Below are positions 22,099-35,890 of a stretch of DNA of 64,000 bases, in pieces. Origin of the DNA: Anarhynchus alexandrinus (lineage: Eukaryota > Chordata > Aves > Charadriiformes > Charadriidae); NCBI GenBank assembly GCA_008711295.1, contig VUYV01000036.1:3717562-3781561 (forward strand), in the 5' to 3' direction. A program made the position numbers and the translations under genes. The notes below the pieces were generated by a model. It searched no databases and was not told the DNA's origin. It worked only from the letters and a program-made list of their open reading frames with translations. Numbering within the stretch: the stretch's first letter is position 1; every line of letters begins with the position of its first letter.

Positions 22099-25000
22099 TT
22101 AACTGCTCAGCAAAGATCAATTGTTAAATTACACTGGATTTTCACCTATTCACCACAGAGGATCTTAAGTCTTGAAGTATGCGCGCATGTTCAACTATTT
22201 CAATAAGCAGAGAGGAAATTTCACCTGCAGGGAACTGTTGTTTCATTATTTTTGCTCTAAGCATTTCTTAAATTAAACTTTTCTTCCTGGGCCTTTCCTT
22301 CAGGCTACCCTTCAATACCTGGAGAACACAGCTGTGGTCAGAGGGGAAGGAAGATTCATGTCTTAAGGCCATTTATATCCTTGGCCATTTCTTTTCCCCA
22401 GTTACCTCTCCTCTCCCACTGCCTACAGGACAAATCCTACTACCACAAGTCAGGTGTCCAGGGGTCCTCCTCAGCTCTTCTACTAGTTTAGATCTACCCA
22501 CCTGATTAATTCCAATCCACTAAAACACGCGAGGTTTTGGGCAGTTTACATGCAAACCTTGACTTCTCTTTCAAAATCTTTACTTAAATAGCAGTGCTGT
22601 ATGTTTAGAGGTGTTACGGGTCCTCTATGGTGAAAGACAAAATCTACTCCCACATATCAAATGATAGTACCTGATTTCCAGGTCTGTGCCTACTGGAATT
22701 TAAACAATCCCATCAGCCTTTTGGAAAACGCTGTCCTTCCCAGTGGTTGGCCAAAGCCTCCCAGATGTGCCAGTTCAGCGGCAGCAGAAGAGCAGACACC
22801 TTCCAAAGCATCCCACACGACAAGTAGCAGAAGGAAACTGCCTTTCAGCTGTTCTGACTGACGTTGCTTCTCACTACTTCAGCCTGGGAATCCGAAAGCA
22901 ACAGGGAAAGGTGGCTCACCTAGCCACACCGCTTCTCCGCCTTTTTACAGCAAAGCAACTTCCGAAGCTGTATCAGCCACGTGGGAGCAGCTCTCAAATC
23001 ACAGCCATACTTGTGACGGGGCTGGCATCACAGAAAGGAGAGGAGCGGTTAAGAAGAAGCTGACAGACAGTATTCATATTAGTAATTTGATATTTAAAAG
23101 AAAAAGTGCTTATCTGGTCTATGCAACCAAAGTGTAACGGAGTGGCTGAAATGAGACAGTACTGTTCTAAGAAAAGGAAAAATCTCTGTATCAGGTATCT
23201 CTGAACACTTTATTCTACGACCCAGGTAACACTAACGCCTTAGCAGATAGATTCAAAATATATCACAGATAAGGCCGCTTCCCAGGAGTGTGGTGAGACA
23301 GTAACTTACCTCAAATATTCTTTCCTGTGGCACCAGTACCTCTCCTGTCACCACTTACACTGGATGCTACAACCCTACCGAGATGTGTTCTACCGGTTCC
23401 AAACAGCCTACCTTGATCTACTGCTGTAATAATCAGTCCTCGGCTTGACAGCACTTCAGTGGGAATTGTGGCTGCCCCGGTTTCTCAGAATCAACTCAAA
23501 CCTGCTCTAAATCAAGCAGAGGCTATCACTGCCTGCTTTTGAAAGAGTGGGCATTTCGCCTTTCTGCATTCATTTACCAATCCCACAGAAAGACTGCGCT
23601 TACTTAGCATAGACCTTGTCCTGATTAATCCATTAATGCTGCTAAAGCACGGGGAAAAAAGTCTGGTTACACTGCCTTTGTACATCCTTTTTTTTTTCCT
23701 ACATTCACTGCAAACACTGTACTGTGGTCTCTGCTATCAATACTTTTTTATATGAAAAAGTCTTTTCCATTGCAAGTAGAGAAACTCACTGTAAACCTAC
23801 AGAACCGCATTATAAATACAGAACACTTGGTGGGACAACAACCTATACCCTAAGCTTTTTATCCCAGGAACAGGCATCCAAAAAACTCATTTTCTTCAGA
23901 TTATTCTCTTCATGTCTTTCACTGGTGATCAACTTCCCTGAGAGAAGTGCAACACCATTACATGATTACACCATAATAACGAGCCCTGGTGCTACACCAA
24001 GGTGGCGGTATTGTGGTCCCACAAGGCCAGGTGGAGATGGACCACCAATAAAACCAAAACCATCAGACTTCCCGCCCATTTGTCCTTTTGCTTATTTCAA
24101 CGATGTGGAGACCTGCACCACACCGATATTGCCATTTATTTTGATAGTTGGCTATGTAGTGCCAAAACTGCACATCATTTTTAGGTCCTTCATGAATCAT
24201 TTCTGCTGTATATTAAAACATTGCATACAGTCTGCTGGCAAAGTGGAAATACAGAAATCTTGAAAAATTAGAGCTCACCAGACACCGAATCAGAATCAAA
24301 AATGTCCTTCCTTGTTCATCACTAAATTCTTAATTTTATTCTGGTTGTGTTTCTGACGTTTTATGCAACTGCTTTAATTTTATACAATATTAAGAAAGCA
24401 CAGAAAGCCCCGCAAAGCAGCCAGTCCAACTAATAACTATTGTCAGAGTAAAAAGAAAAAAACACATAAGCAGTAAATGAAAACTGAAAGGAAATCCACA
24501 TATTTCCATGAATATTCCAGCTTTTAAAAAGTATGACATTTCACTTAATTCAATTTTGATTTCCAAATGATGAAATGAAATCAGAAATAAAATCACAATT
24601 TAGAGAAGGTGCACAAGAATAATCTTGCCACTGATATTATAGTGGTACATTTTAAGTTAAATGGGTTATAATAGAGGATATTTTTTGCTCATAGTAGAAT
24701 CACATAGAAGATACCTTTCCAACTGGTTTTCATCCCAAGAGGAAAATTTGTGTAAGAAATATTGGAAGCATTTATTGCATATATAAATCCTTAGCTCTAG
24801 ACAGAATTACTCCTTTATAGAGTATCCATGGAGTGTGAATATTTTATTCTATATTTTTATTTTTACTTTTCTTGTTTCTTTAAAAAAAAAAAGTTCCCCA
24901 AACCCCAAAGCCAAGTGACCAACCTGACCTCACTCTTTTCCAGTGCAAATCCCGTTGCTTCTCCAAACAGATTCTCCAAACTGCACCGAATCTAAAGAAA

Positions 25001-26075
25001 TACACATTTACCTCTTCTTATCTTTAAATCACTGTTCCGATGCTTTTGCTACAGAACCTACCTTGATTCTATCCAGATCAGTCAGTACTTGGTAAAAGCA
25101 GCTATTTTGGCTAGAGGGATACAAAGTGGAACAACCCAAGCCCGTTCTCTTTTAGCCACACACAGCCAAAACATCTGTTACTTATTTTACAAGTTGCTAA
25201 TGACAGAGAACAGTTTTCAGCTCCTGCTGAAAGTATATAAAATACAACCACACTAGGAAAGCCTCAGACAGAAGATACTGGAGCTTTCTTTGCAAACATA
25301 TGCTGCCGCATTCCCACTGAATATTAAATAAAAAAAAGGCTTTTATCTTCTTACTTTTTCTATCCACTGTTCCTATTATATTATTTATGAGCGCGCTTTT
25401 ATTTTCCTGCAGATTTCTAATATCCTGACATTTTTTTGCTTCTCCTCACACTTCATAAAGTTACTTTGAAAGCTAATTCAGGCAAATCAATTTTCTCCCT
25501 GTAAAAAGTAAACACAGCCACCGCTGTTCCTTATTTTTAAAGAACGGTGCCTCTAAGGCACCACCTTTACAATATACAAATTGTTAATCCTCTTCCTGAG
25601 AACATTTAAGGTTACTGCTAGTACAGAAGACAAATTGCAGGCTCACTTCATAGAAGCGTAAGTAGACGCTAAACCTTGGTTGTGCAGGCTTAAAAGCCCC
25701 CACCTTATAAAACCTAAAAATCTTTACATGCAACAGTTTCAGCTGATGTTTGCTCAGGAATATAAAGAGAAGACAGCCAGCTGCTGTGGAAGAAAGAAAA
25801 GCGCTAAAATCCTGAAGCACTGCTACATCTAATTGCATTCTCCGCATTTCAAAACCCTTGTTTAGATGGGAAATCATAAATAAAGCTAACATAAAAACAA
25901 TGGTGATATTCTCCTCATAGGGTTTGGTTATGAAAATGAGCTTGGACTAGTCCTGCTGTTTTGGTTCAGCCTTTGTGAAATGTTGGTCAAAATGTGATGC
26001 TGGAGGTATGCAGTCATTTAGTATCTCACTTATTGACATATGGACGTGTTCTGCTGTTTTGGTTGACTGTCTTTC

Positions 26076-26102
26076 AAAAAAAAAAGCAATTTTTTTTTTT
26101 TT
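26076..26102. repeat. A-run/T-run inverted repeat
   Basis: An A10 run (26076-26085) is followed by GCAA and a T13 run (26090-26102). It can fold into a simple hairpin and is a likely site of replication or sequencing slippage. Confidence 0.8.
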
Positions 26103-27846
26103 AATTGAAATCATCCTCTGCGAAAGGCGAAAGACCACTGGGGTTTCTGCAGAAGTCTCTTTCATTGTTTTAGTTATGTTTTAGTGCTAAAACATAGATG
26201 ATTTCACAAGCTAAGCCCAATGAAGTTGTTCAGAGCCGTACAACGTGACAAGCGGTTTTACAAGGGCTGTTAGAAATGAAAAAGATCAATGAGGTAATTG
26301 ATAGTGCCAAAGTTCTTTTCATAAAACACTCATATTTGCCAATAGTTAGCAAAAATTAGCAATTTTACCCTCTAAAAAGGAGAATTAACTAAATATGACA
26401 AGACACAGGCAATGTTTGCTGTATCTGCTACTTGACATGACTGCATTTATTCAAAAGAAAGCAATTTTGATGGTAGGACCAATAATTAACTTTTTTTTTT
26501 CCATTTCTCCTTTTGATCTGTGGCTTTCTTTATAAAGTTTGCATTTAGTTTTGGCAAATAGAAATCCTACTGAATGATTAAATTAGTCACTAAAATTGGA
26601 TCCAAGCAGAATTCATCAGAATCTGTATCCTTTATTTAAAAGTTACTCTTTAGAGATGTGGAAATCCAGCGAATTTATCTTCATTATAGAGGCCAAGAGT
26701 GGATTTCTCAGAAAACTAATCACTTCATAGCCAACATTTGGCAGCTGAAGAACTGTGAAAAATTCAAGATCCTGACAGAAGGCCAACAGAATAGACTGCT
26801 GTAGATAGAAAAGTGATTTCCAGGGTTTACTAAAAATCTCAAGGTATGCCAGTTTATGCAGTAGTTAACCATTCATAATAGTTAATATTCCTGCCACTAA
26901 ACAAGAAGATATTGGCAGCGATAATGAACATAAAGAAGACAAATTTTTGAAAACATTACGGAAATTTTATCATCATCTATAGCAAAAGCATCACTGGTTT
27001 GGCATATTTCACTGGTAATCTGCAGGAAGAATTGAGACCTTATCTTAGAGCATTATAAAAGATAAGCAAAAAAGAGCCAAACTGTTGAATATCACAGATG
27101 GTAAAGAATAGAAAACATTTTAAAAGGCACCAGAATAACAAAGAAGAATGAAAGCATAAAGAAACATTAAAGATATTAGGAAACGGACAACAAAGAAGAA
27201 ATAGCTGATCGGCACTGATGGCACAGAGTCTTGGATAAACTGGGAAATAACTGAAAGCATCACATGCTGCTCTTCCATAGCAATGACCAAAAGAGAAGTT
27301 GGTGTAACAGTCAACCACAAACTGACATCTTTTCAGGCACAAAAGAAAGCAAAACCTCAGTTTTGGCTACATATTCAAAACTCTGAGCAATAAGATGATG
27401 CTTCCAGATATTAGTGACACATTTACCAGCAAGAGCTAAGGGACTAAAGTTGTCATTTTCCACTTCTCCTACAAGCATGTCTCATGAGGTCTTCACGTCC
27501 CTAGTTATATGATGAGCCCTGGTCAGACAGTAATGGAGTGTCACATCCAAAAGCAGGCCTCTGTCTACATGAGGCCATCCTGGTGCACCACCCTAGTGGG
27601 TGCAAAATGCAAACCTGCAAATGCCTGGACCAAAAGCTGCACCTGAATTGTACGTCCCTGATGTCTCCCACTCTCCTACCACTCAACCAGAGGGACCCAC
27701 AGTGGGATCCCAGTCTCCTCCACCATTTCTTACCTCTGACCAACCCACATCTTTAGCCAAAGCCTGCCTTGTATGGGGTTCATGTCTACATGTCTGCAAA
27801 AGATCCATTTGGCCTTGGCAGAAACACCCCATGAACCGTAAAAACA

Positions 27847-27888
27847 GTCAAACATTTAATTATACAGGTCAAACATTTAATTATATGG
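27847..27888 (+). repeat. 21-bp tandem duplication
   Basis: The unit 'gtcaaacatttaattata' plus three bases is present twice back to back (27847-27867, 27868-27888), with changes only in the last bases. Confidence 0.85.
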
Positions 27889-28458
27889 ATGATCCAGAAA
27901 GAAAGTTTGGCCTCTTCTCTGGTGGACTTAGTTCACTTCTGTAGATGAAGCTTGACACAGGTATTCAGGACCATCTAAGGTTCTCCTACTGTTTGTTAGC
28001 AGCCGGGAAAACTGACTTTAAGAGAACTGGTCACAGCCAAATCTGTTCAAAATGCAGTGCAGATGAGCTTATGACCTTTATAACCAACAGAAAACAGAAA
28101 TCAGGTTTCTGAAGATTGCAAAGAAAAGACAAGGAGAGCAGAAATAAAATATGCACACAAAAAGAAAGTTTCTGAATGTGAATAAGTAACGTTTTGCAGT
28201 CATGCTTAAAGTAAGAAGTTTCAGACTGAGCAGTATGCAGAACTGCATTTGTAGCGGGGGAATCCCCTAGCCACTCCGCTTCAATTTCCTGACCATAAAA
28301 CGAGAGCAAACAGCCCTATTTACATGCTTCTCACTGATAATTTGAACACTAGACTTGAAGAGGATAGAAGCTGATCAGTGTAAACTTACATATTTCTTGT
28401 ACTAAAGAATGCTTGTCAAGAAATACATATTGTTTCTATGCCATCTGAGCAAGAATAA

Positions 28459-28560
28459 ATCATAGAATCATAGAATGGTTTAGGTTGGAAAGGACCTTGA
28501 AGATCATCGAGTTCCAACCCCCCTGCCATAGGCAGGGACACCAAATCCCATGTCGGATGC
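28459..28560 (-). mobile_element. CR1 3' tail fragment
   Basis: The plus strand starts 'aatcatagaatcatagaatgg' and continues with the conserved CR1 3' UTR read antisense (ggtttaggttggaaaggacc, then the 'ccccctgccataggcaggga' box near 28520). Similarity is lost at about 28545-28610, so this is a strongly 5'-truncated copy. The 3' repeat end is on the left, giving minus orientation. Confidence 0.9.
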
Positions 28561-29569
28561 TGGGCAGCCCCTCTCCGGGATGCAGGTTTCTAATCCCACA
28601 GGCACCTCCTGTATATGCGTATACAGAAAGTGTCGTGATCTGACCATTTGAGATTCACTCCTGCTCTGATCCATTTCCACCTGTCTTCTGAAATCTTATG
28701 AAATAGCGTTCTCTGGGTTTACAGATGTTTTTACACCTGGCTAACAATGTGAAACAGCTTTCACTCCGGACTAGCGAAAGAAGGTCCGTCCAGTGCTTTC
28801 TGTAATTGCACACTCACTGTCTGTTCTTCAGGAAGCAGGAGAATAATAAACCCTTTTCTAAAGAAAAAAAAAGGCTAATTGCCACACACCTCGATATGCC
28901 AGTCAATAATTTCCATGAACATATTCCATAAAACCAGCAGGTAAGTTGAGAGAGTACGCAGAAGCTTTCCTCCTAAGTCACTTGAACTGAATTTTCAAAT
29001 TGGCATTTTTTGAGATAAAAAGGAACAACTACTTCGGATTTCCTTCTTTTTCTGTTTCTTCCTCTCATGCCTTGTCAGTATGAATAATGAAGGGTAAACA
29101 CCCAGCTGGTTACACATTCAGTATCAATCTGGCTTTCTCCTGGGAATGGAACATGTTACATTCTGTGTAATATAATGGTGCAAAGTAAGGGAGAAAGAAC
29201 AAGAAACCCCAACATAAGGATGATTTTCTTTCACTCACTCCATGACATTTTTAGAATTTTTCCATTATGTAATGATAAACAGCTTCAGCTTCAGTTGAAA
29301 ATGTACAGAATGGATTTCCTTACATTTTAAGTACTCCTTGTCCAAAGCCAAGAAAAATGTAAGAAAATAATATTAACTACTAGTAACAAATGTTCACTCA
29401 GTCAAGCTCTGTTTACAACAACATTACCTCTAGCAGCCCACATTACAGAGCAAACAAACAATAAACTGTCATGCCAGATTCCTATGGAAATAAATACATG
29501 AAATGGAGTTCTGCGGTGTAATCCATTTAACCGGTGCAGAATACGCTGTAATGGTTTGTTATAAAGCTT

Positions 29570-29805
29570 CAGACAGACCCCAAGCAAACGTTTACTGCCT
29601 GCGTTAAAGAAGGGAGAGGCGTTCTCAGGCTTTTACTGCAGGATGCACTACTTCTCCCAGCCTTTCGAAGCTCATTAGCTGTCACGGCGGAGGCAAACAG
29701 CAACTGTGACATGAGCCGCTAAAAATACCTCTTATTGGCATCTGTTCTGTGGTATTTTGTGTTCATTGGAACCTTCAGTGGGTGTGTGAAATTTTCCAGC
29801 TGCTT
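29570..29805. promoter_or_regulatory. Possible conserved non-coding element
   Basis: Unique sequence with closely packed motif-like words: 'gaagctcattagctgtca' (homeodomain-like), 'ctaaaaatac' at 29719-29728 (MEF2-like) and 'cagctg' at 29797-29802 (E-box). It contains several CpGs despite lying in AT-rich DNA. Its status rests on texture only. Confidence 0.3.
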
Positions 29806-31979
29806 ATAATATATAGGACTGAGCCTGAAAAGACTGAGTTACAGACCTTGTGTTATAGAGAAGGGAAGGTTTAGAAGAGGTACGAATAAAAAGGGTATCA
29901 CTACATGCGAGAACACTTTATACAGCTTTACACCGTGCGGAAGCATGCTTGCAAATAACCACGTTTTTGCAAATTATGGTGAAAGTCTATCCAAAAGCTG
30001 ACTGATTCTACTGTTTCCAAAAGTTTGCCAGACATATACTGTGTTTTCACCCTGCGAGTGTCTGCTTGATTTCTTCTCAGTATTTAGCAGATTGGAAGTG
30101 ACTTCTTATTCTTGCTTGTAAGAAAAGTTAAGCATTTTTTTTTTTTCAGAATGCCATATGTGATAGCTTCACCTACATTTTTGAATCCCAATAAAGCAAA
30201 TAAAAAGCTGAGAAAGATGAACTGGTCTTTTAGGTTTATTTGATAAGTTTAGTCAACAGTCTGGAGAAATCAAAACCAGCAAGGCAAAGAGGCAGAAGCC
30301 ACCAAGCAGAACGCTGAGCCAAGACCGCCTACTGTATGGGAGCCCAACACGCAGTGGTGGGGAGAAAGGCTGCCCTGTGCCACTGCTCACCAACCATCTT
30401 CAGCACATTGACTGTCCCAACAGCAGCCAACGCAAACCACAAGGTTTATTCAATGGCAAGGTGCTTATATTGCATCCTGTAGTTAATTTCCAAATATGAA
30501 GAAGTTTTCTGCCTTGCTGCTTTCTCTTGTGGTAGATGTTTAAAACAAAAGACAGGAGAAAGAGAAGAGTTGTTCAATGTTTCTTTACAATTTCTCATAG
30601 AAACAAAAAAAAAAGTCAGTTAAAGAAATCAAGAAGCTAACCTGCAATAACAATTTAATGAAAAGCTGTGGGTCTTGTCAGCTATCTGAGCTGATATTTG
30701 CAGTAGATACAACAACGGCCTGCGGCAGGTGGTTGGCCAAAAACAATAAAAGGCATGAGGAACACAGAACTACTTGCACTCAATTAAGTAAGTGTCATAT
30801 TATCTGGCATTAGTTATGCTAAACAATAAAAAAGTTGAAGAAGCCTAAATGATCTCAGATGGTAGAAAGCGAAAGAGCTCCACCACAACCTGTATTCAGT
30901 AAAAGAAGCCTCTGTGACTTAGGGAAAATCCACCCACATTATAACCTCTTTCCAACTATTTAATGTGCATTCTGAAATGACTATACAATACAGCTGAGAT
31001 AAGCAGAAAGCTTCCTGCTTAAAAATTACTGCCAAAGATATTGGTTCACCGTGTCTCCCCAGGGAAATTGAATAAGACTTTACTTCCATCAGCAGATCTG
31101 GTGAGAAGAGCATTAATCATATCACTTTATGGAATACTTTGGCATTACTAAGCAATCATTTTTTTTCTAAGTTGTAGGACAAGACACCATTTCTTGTGAG
31201 ATGAATAATGAGGAATTACCACTTAGACAATGGAAGAGGGCAAGTCCATTCACTGTGATGTTGATCCTAGCTTGGTGGCACTCAATATACTTTCATGATT
31301 AATTTCCAGCCACAGGGGTTAGTAAATTCACATCATCAGAGATATGAGTTGGTAAAAAAGCAAAGAGTATAGCTATTTGTATGAGTATCAGACATCTCTG
31401 AGATTGTTTGTATTGCTCATAAGCGTTTTCCATTTCAAGGACATAATGAGTAAGTAAATAAACTGTAATATGCTAAAGATAATGATGATGAACTTATTTA
31501 TTCCTCATAGATCCACACTGAGAATTCCAATGTATGGCTAAGCACATTTAAAACAGTTCCTCCCAAGACTATGTTGTTTAATGAAAAGTGATAATTTGTA
31601 AGCCTCTTAGAGTAATGAAGATAAAACTTACTGAGAAAGCAAAGGGATGCACTGACCCAACAAAATCACCTGTTTCTGTGATCTGTTTTCTGTGATCAGT
31701 GACTCTCAGGAACTTGGATAGCGTAAAATTTATTAAGAGTTCTGCTCTGGCAACTATAGGAACTTTCAATGGCAATTATGCAACGTTTGGAAGCCAACCA
31801 GCCTGACTCCTTCGTGGACCCTTCTGCAAAGGGAGTTACATCAGAAAAAACGGTATCTGGTTTTCCGCTTTTGAAATATTCAGTGTTAGATGGTGACAAA
31901 GGAAATTTGATTCCAACAGAGTGCAATCAAACGGAGCAGACACAGCAAGAAAATGGAGTGGGATAAGATAATTTGGCAC

Positions 31980-32570
31980 CACAGCTTTTATCCCCAGCCC
32001 ACCTCTGGCCCCCAGAGCTATGAAGAACATTGCCTGTGAACCCCGAGGAGTGCAGCGTGGCATTCGTGCCTTCCTCCCCAGGACCAACCGTCCCTTTGGT
32101 GACAACGCTGCCAAGTTAAAAGCGTGCTGCGGGTTGCCAGTCCTGCAACCCGAACCTCTTCCCTTTGCTATGGCCAGGAGGCAAACCCTCTGCTCAGAGG
32201 AGAGGGCTCCCGCCGTGCTACCGGGCAGTGGCACTTCGGATATCCGCTGCCGGACAGCTGTACAACACTCGATCCTGCCAGCTCCTGCACCCGTGGCCAG
32301 CAGAGGCGAGGGCTCGTGGCCTGGGATAAAGATGCTGAGCGTGCCTGGGCAGTCATCCCCACGGGAATTTCAGGCTCCAGCCCGGCTCTCTGCATGAAGT
32401 CATCCTCGTAGGCAGGGAACATGGATGTGAAGTAGATCTGACTGTGGAAATGGGTTAGGCCAGAGCTTTACAGACAGTGTCAGTGGGACCCAGGAGTACC
32501 AGGATGGCAATTGTCACCTCAGTGCCAGGCTGCACCCAGCAGGGTGATTTACAAATACAATGGGGGTCCC
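31980..32570. other. GC-rich, CpG-containing island in AT-rich DNA
   Basis: Base composition changes sharply here and returns to AT-rich by about 32580. CpGs are frequent (for example 'ccgaggagtgcagcgtgg', 'ccgccgtgctaccggg', 'atccgctgccggac'). Open frames of up to 132 codons exist on both strands but overlap each other and carry no domain. It could be a small CpG island with promoter or enhancer activity, a first exon of a non-coding RNA, or just a GC-rich patch. I cannot decide. Confidence 0.4.
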
Positions 32571-35500
32571 AACTGGTATCTGCCATAACATTTAAAGAGT
32601 GCATGCTTTAAATTATAACAAATGGCTTTTTTTTTTACAGTTCTTTTACTTTTTACAAAACAAAAACAATCTTAAAAAATCATCCATGAGATTTCTAAAT
32701 TAACAGGTAGAATACAGAACAGAGAAAGCAGTGGTGGAGCTGAGGCTAAATTTGGAATCTGTAAGAGAGTGTGCTGAAGAGAGGAAGAGTGAATGAAGCA
32801 CAGAGGAAGGATAACGATAATAAAATGGCACAGGACTACAGCAACGAGAGATAAGGAGAAAGCTGGAGAAGACAACAGGTGAGAATTTAGTCATCACTGA
32901 AACAGGAGCAGGGAAGGTGACAGCCTGTGGACTAGGAGAACTGATAGGAAATTCACACTGTACGTAAAACTGCATTGACATGATGAGAAAATGACCTGTG
33001 GAAATACCAGCTTTTAATTCACACACTATTTATATCGTGGCCCCATCACAATCCCTCATAAAAATTCTTATGAATTACAAGGTACAAAACTTCAGTGACT
33101 TCAAATACTCTCGCACAGTTCGCAGACTAAAGTTGGACCCCAATATTGGTACCACCTGAAAAACCAGTCTAGCTTCCAGAACTTGTCACAGATGTGTGAC
33201 ACGGGTTTTTTCATCACTGTTGAAGGGCAAATCAAGAATAACTTATGGCAAGCAAACAGTGAATAAAAAAGAAAAAAAAAACAAACCCAAAAACTTTTAC
33301 CAACTTCCTCTTCCATTTAGAATAATACAGATCCATATATTTTAATGGTGGTATACCAAAGCAACGGAATGTATCTACTTATTCAGCGAGGGATGATGTG
33401 AATAAGAGATCGATGCAAAACAATGCATTCTACAACTTACTTTATCCTAAGTATCTCTGTATATAGCAAGGGCTACACAGCATATAAAGCTATACAGGAG
33501 GTGCTAAAATATATTTAATAAAATAAGGGTAAATGTAGACTCAAATAAAAATGATCCATCTGATTTTATAATATTGATGTAGAATGATAATCTAATACTT
33601 GTCCAGTCAATAGGTTTCCACCTCTAAATATACACCGGGAATCTATTGTGTAACATATACAAAGCTGTAAGGCATAGTATCATTGCAACTACTTTAATAT
33701 TCACCTAAAGAGAACTCAACCCTTGAAGTCAAGATGAGAATACCATAACTAAAATTAAAAAGACATAAAATCAGAAATAAGACTAACCTTTGGTCACACA
33801 CGTGAACAGCACAGGCAGAATTTGTTACTCTTCACAAGTAGTATTTTTTTCAATAAATCCTATCTTTTTACCCATTTTGTAATTGAAATTGTGTTCTCAA
33901 ACCTTTTAACTCCACATTCTGATCATGCAAACTGTAATTCTGAGCTACAGACATTGCAAACCTGAAAGATAAAAACAAAGAGAGGGACCATTTAATTCTT
34001 CCTCTCCCACTTTAAAGCGCAGAGCCGGGTGTGCACCAACACAAAATGTAGAACGGGAGAACGTCTTGTATTGCAACGCTCTTCTCTGTCCCTCAGATGT
34101 CACACCCATGAAGGACAGCTCATATTTGGTGCAGTGTGATCTTTTCATGCAGAGCATTCATACCACGGAATATTTTGTTACATAAAAAAAAATACTCAAA
34201 AAATTCTAAACGAAAATAACCTGCCCTTAACTTCATATTGTGAGCGGAAATACATCCTCCTGCCCAGGGCTGGGCCAGGAACATGCAGCTCCTCTGCTCT
34301 TTAAAAAACAAGGTGCTCACTTATGAATCGCTCTTTAGGCGAACAGAGTCAGTGGGAATTTGATAGCATTTTGCCAGAAGAATGTTTTGCCTGTGGGCCA
34401 GAACTGCTACGGGCAGCACCGTGTCACTTCAATGAACTCTGTCTTCCCAGGGCATGTGTGAATGGTTTCTTTATGCAAACTCCTCACAGCCAACGCGCAT
34501 CTGAAGGAAACGCTCTGTTTTGAGAAATTCTAGTCTGAGCCTCCTCCTCGCTCCCTCGCTCTATAAAAATAAAAGTTAGCTTAAAAATGTACTAGAGAAA
34601 TAAAACTGCATCCAAATAAAATTTATTCCCTCCCAGGCAACTATGTTTCCATTCCCAGCTTTACTGGCAGAAGATGAATTTGCGACTTCACGGCAGAATT
34701 TTGAAAGTGGGAATGTAGCAAAAGAGGTACTTTTATACAGTACGGATTTCTCTGCTTTGGAAGGAGAACTTTCAGACTGCTCTGTGGCGCATATCTGAAC
34801 CTCATTAATGTTTACTTCACAGATAGGGATTATGATATTTCGAAAATTCTACTGTTTCTAAAGCTGCACATTGAAAAAAATGACTGCACAGCCCAGATGC
34901 TTTTCTCAAAGGAATGCACTCATTTTACCTGCTCTGAGTGTTAGTCTAGAATATTTGATAGGCATGTAAAATTATCATTTAAATTCCTTGGTAGAGGTGC
35001 AAAAGTTTTTTTCATTAGCAAATTTGAATTATATCAACATGAATATTCTCTCTCTTTTTTTTTCCCCCAAACTACTGTCTGATATTTGAGTTGTTTAAAC
35101 AGTTTTATCAACTCTAAAAAGGTGTAATAAATATGCATGCATATATGTGTAAATGTAATAATAAATAATCATTAAGTGCCACTTATGAAAACACAGGAGA
35201 CAAACAATAGCAATTTAATCTCTCTCTCAATATGGAATGAAAAAGCTTTTCATCTCCAGGTGTATGGCATCCAGAATAACCTCCTTAAATAAGCATTTTG
35301 CAAGCAAGGAGAAAGTGATGTTTATTCTGAAGCCTATCACAACACAGAATATAAAAACCAAAGAGGCAAAAGGTATTTTGTTTTTTAAAATTGGATTTTG
35401 GTAACGTGAAAAAGGCACTGTTCTTTCTTTAGAGATGAGACACATTTTAGCTGAATTTACATTAAAATCTCTCAACTAATGGTGATATAATGTTCCTGGC

Positions 35501-35619
35501 ATTCTAATAGAGGAACATCCAGATAATATTTTTAAATGGCAATATAAATTAAGTCTTTTCCACTAAATTGGTCTAAGTAGTTCCTGTTCAATGGTACACG
35601 CAGTGTAACACTAAAGCAT

Positions 35620-35890
35620 ATTGAAAAAGATTTTGTATTGTTATTATTGATTAGTGCAGAATTGTGAATTCGTTGCAACGGCATCTGGGAACCAAATCAC
35701 AGGAAAATAAAGGCCGTATCTACATGGTCAAATATACATTTTGGTCCAATCATGCTGTAATGTACGCAAATCAGTTACCAGTTTTGAGGATCTAGAAACT
35801 CCTAAAGAACACGTGTTTGGGTCTAATAGGTAAACCAACCCCTGGCACAATTAGAGGGTGCAGAGATAATTTGGCAGAAAAGCCAATGGG
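35620..35890. promoter_or_regulatory. Possible conserved non-coding element
   Basis: Non-repetitive stretch containing 'ttattgattagtgcag', 'gtacgcaaatcag' (octamer-like) and 'gccaatggg' (CCAAT-like). Interpretation is from motif density only. Confidence 0.22.

Larger units (their letters stand above)
18401..28458. other. Unique AT-rich DNA, no gene seen
   Basis: No exon or gene can be supported. The longest open frame in the window (23724-24263, plus, 179 codons) lies here. It has no recognisable domain, no compositional periodicity I can see and no convincing flanking splice structure, so I do not call it a gene. Other contents are listed separately. Confidence 0.55.

Noticed and set aside
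23724..24263. 179-codon plus-strand open frame, the longest in the window
   Set aside because: No domain, signal or repeat pattern that I recognise. One such frame by chance is plausible in 64 kb read in six frames. No promoter or splice structure is evident.
31836..32422. Overlapping frames of 84-132 codons on both strands
   Set aside because: This is a compositional effect of the GC-rich island; no domain and no preferred frame.
35131..35144. 14-bp palindrome of alternating AT/GC dinucleotides
   Set aside because: A short palindrome in AT-rich DNA; no sign of function.
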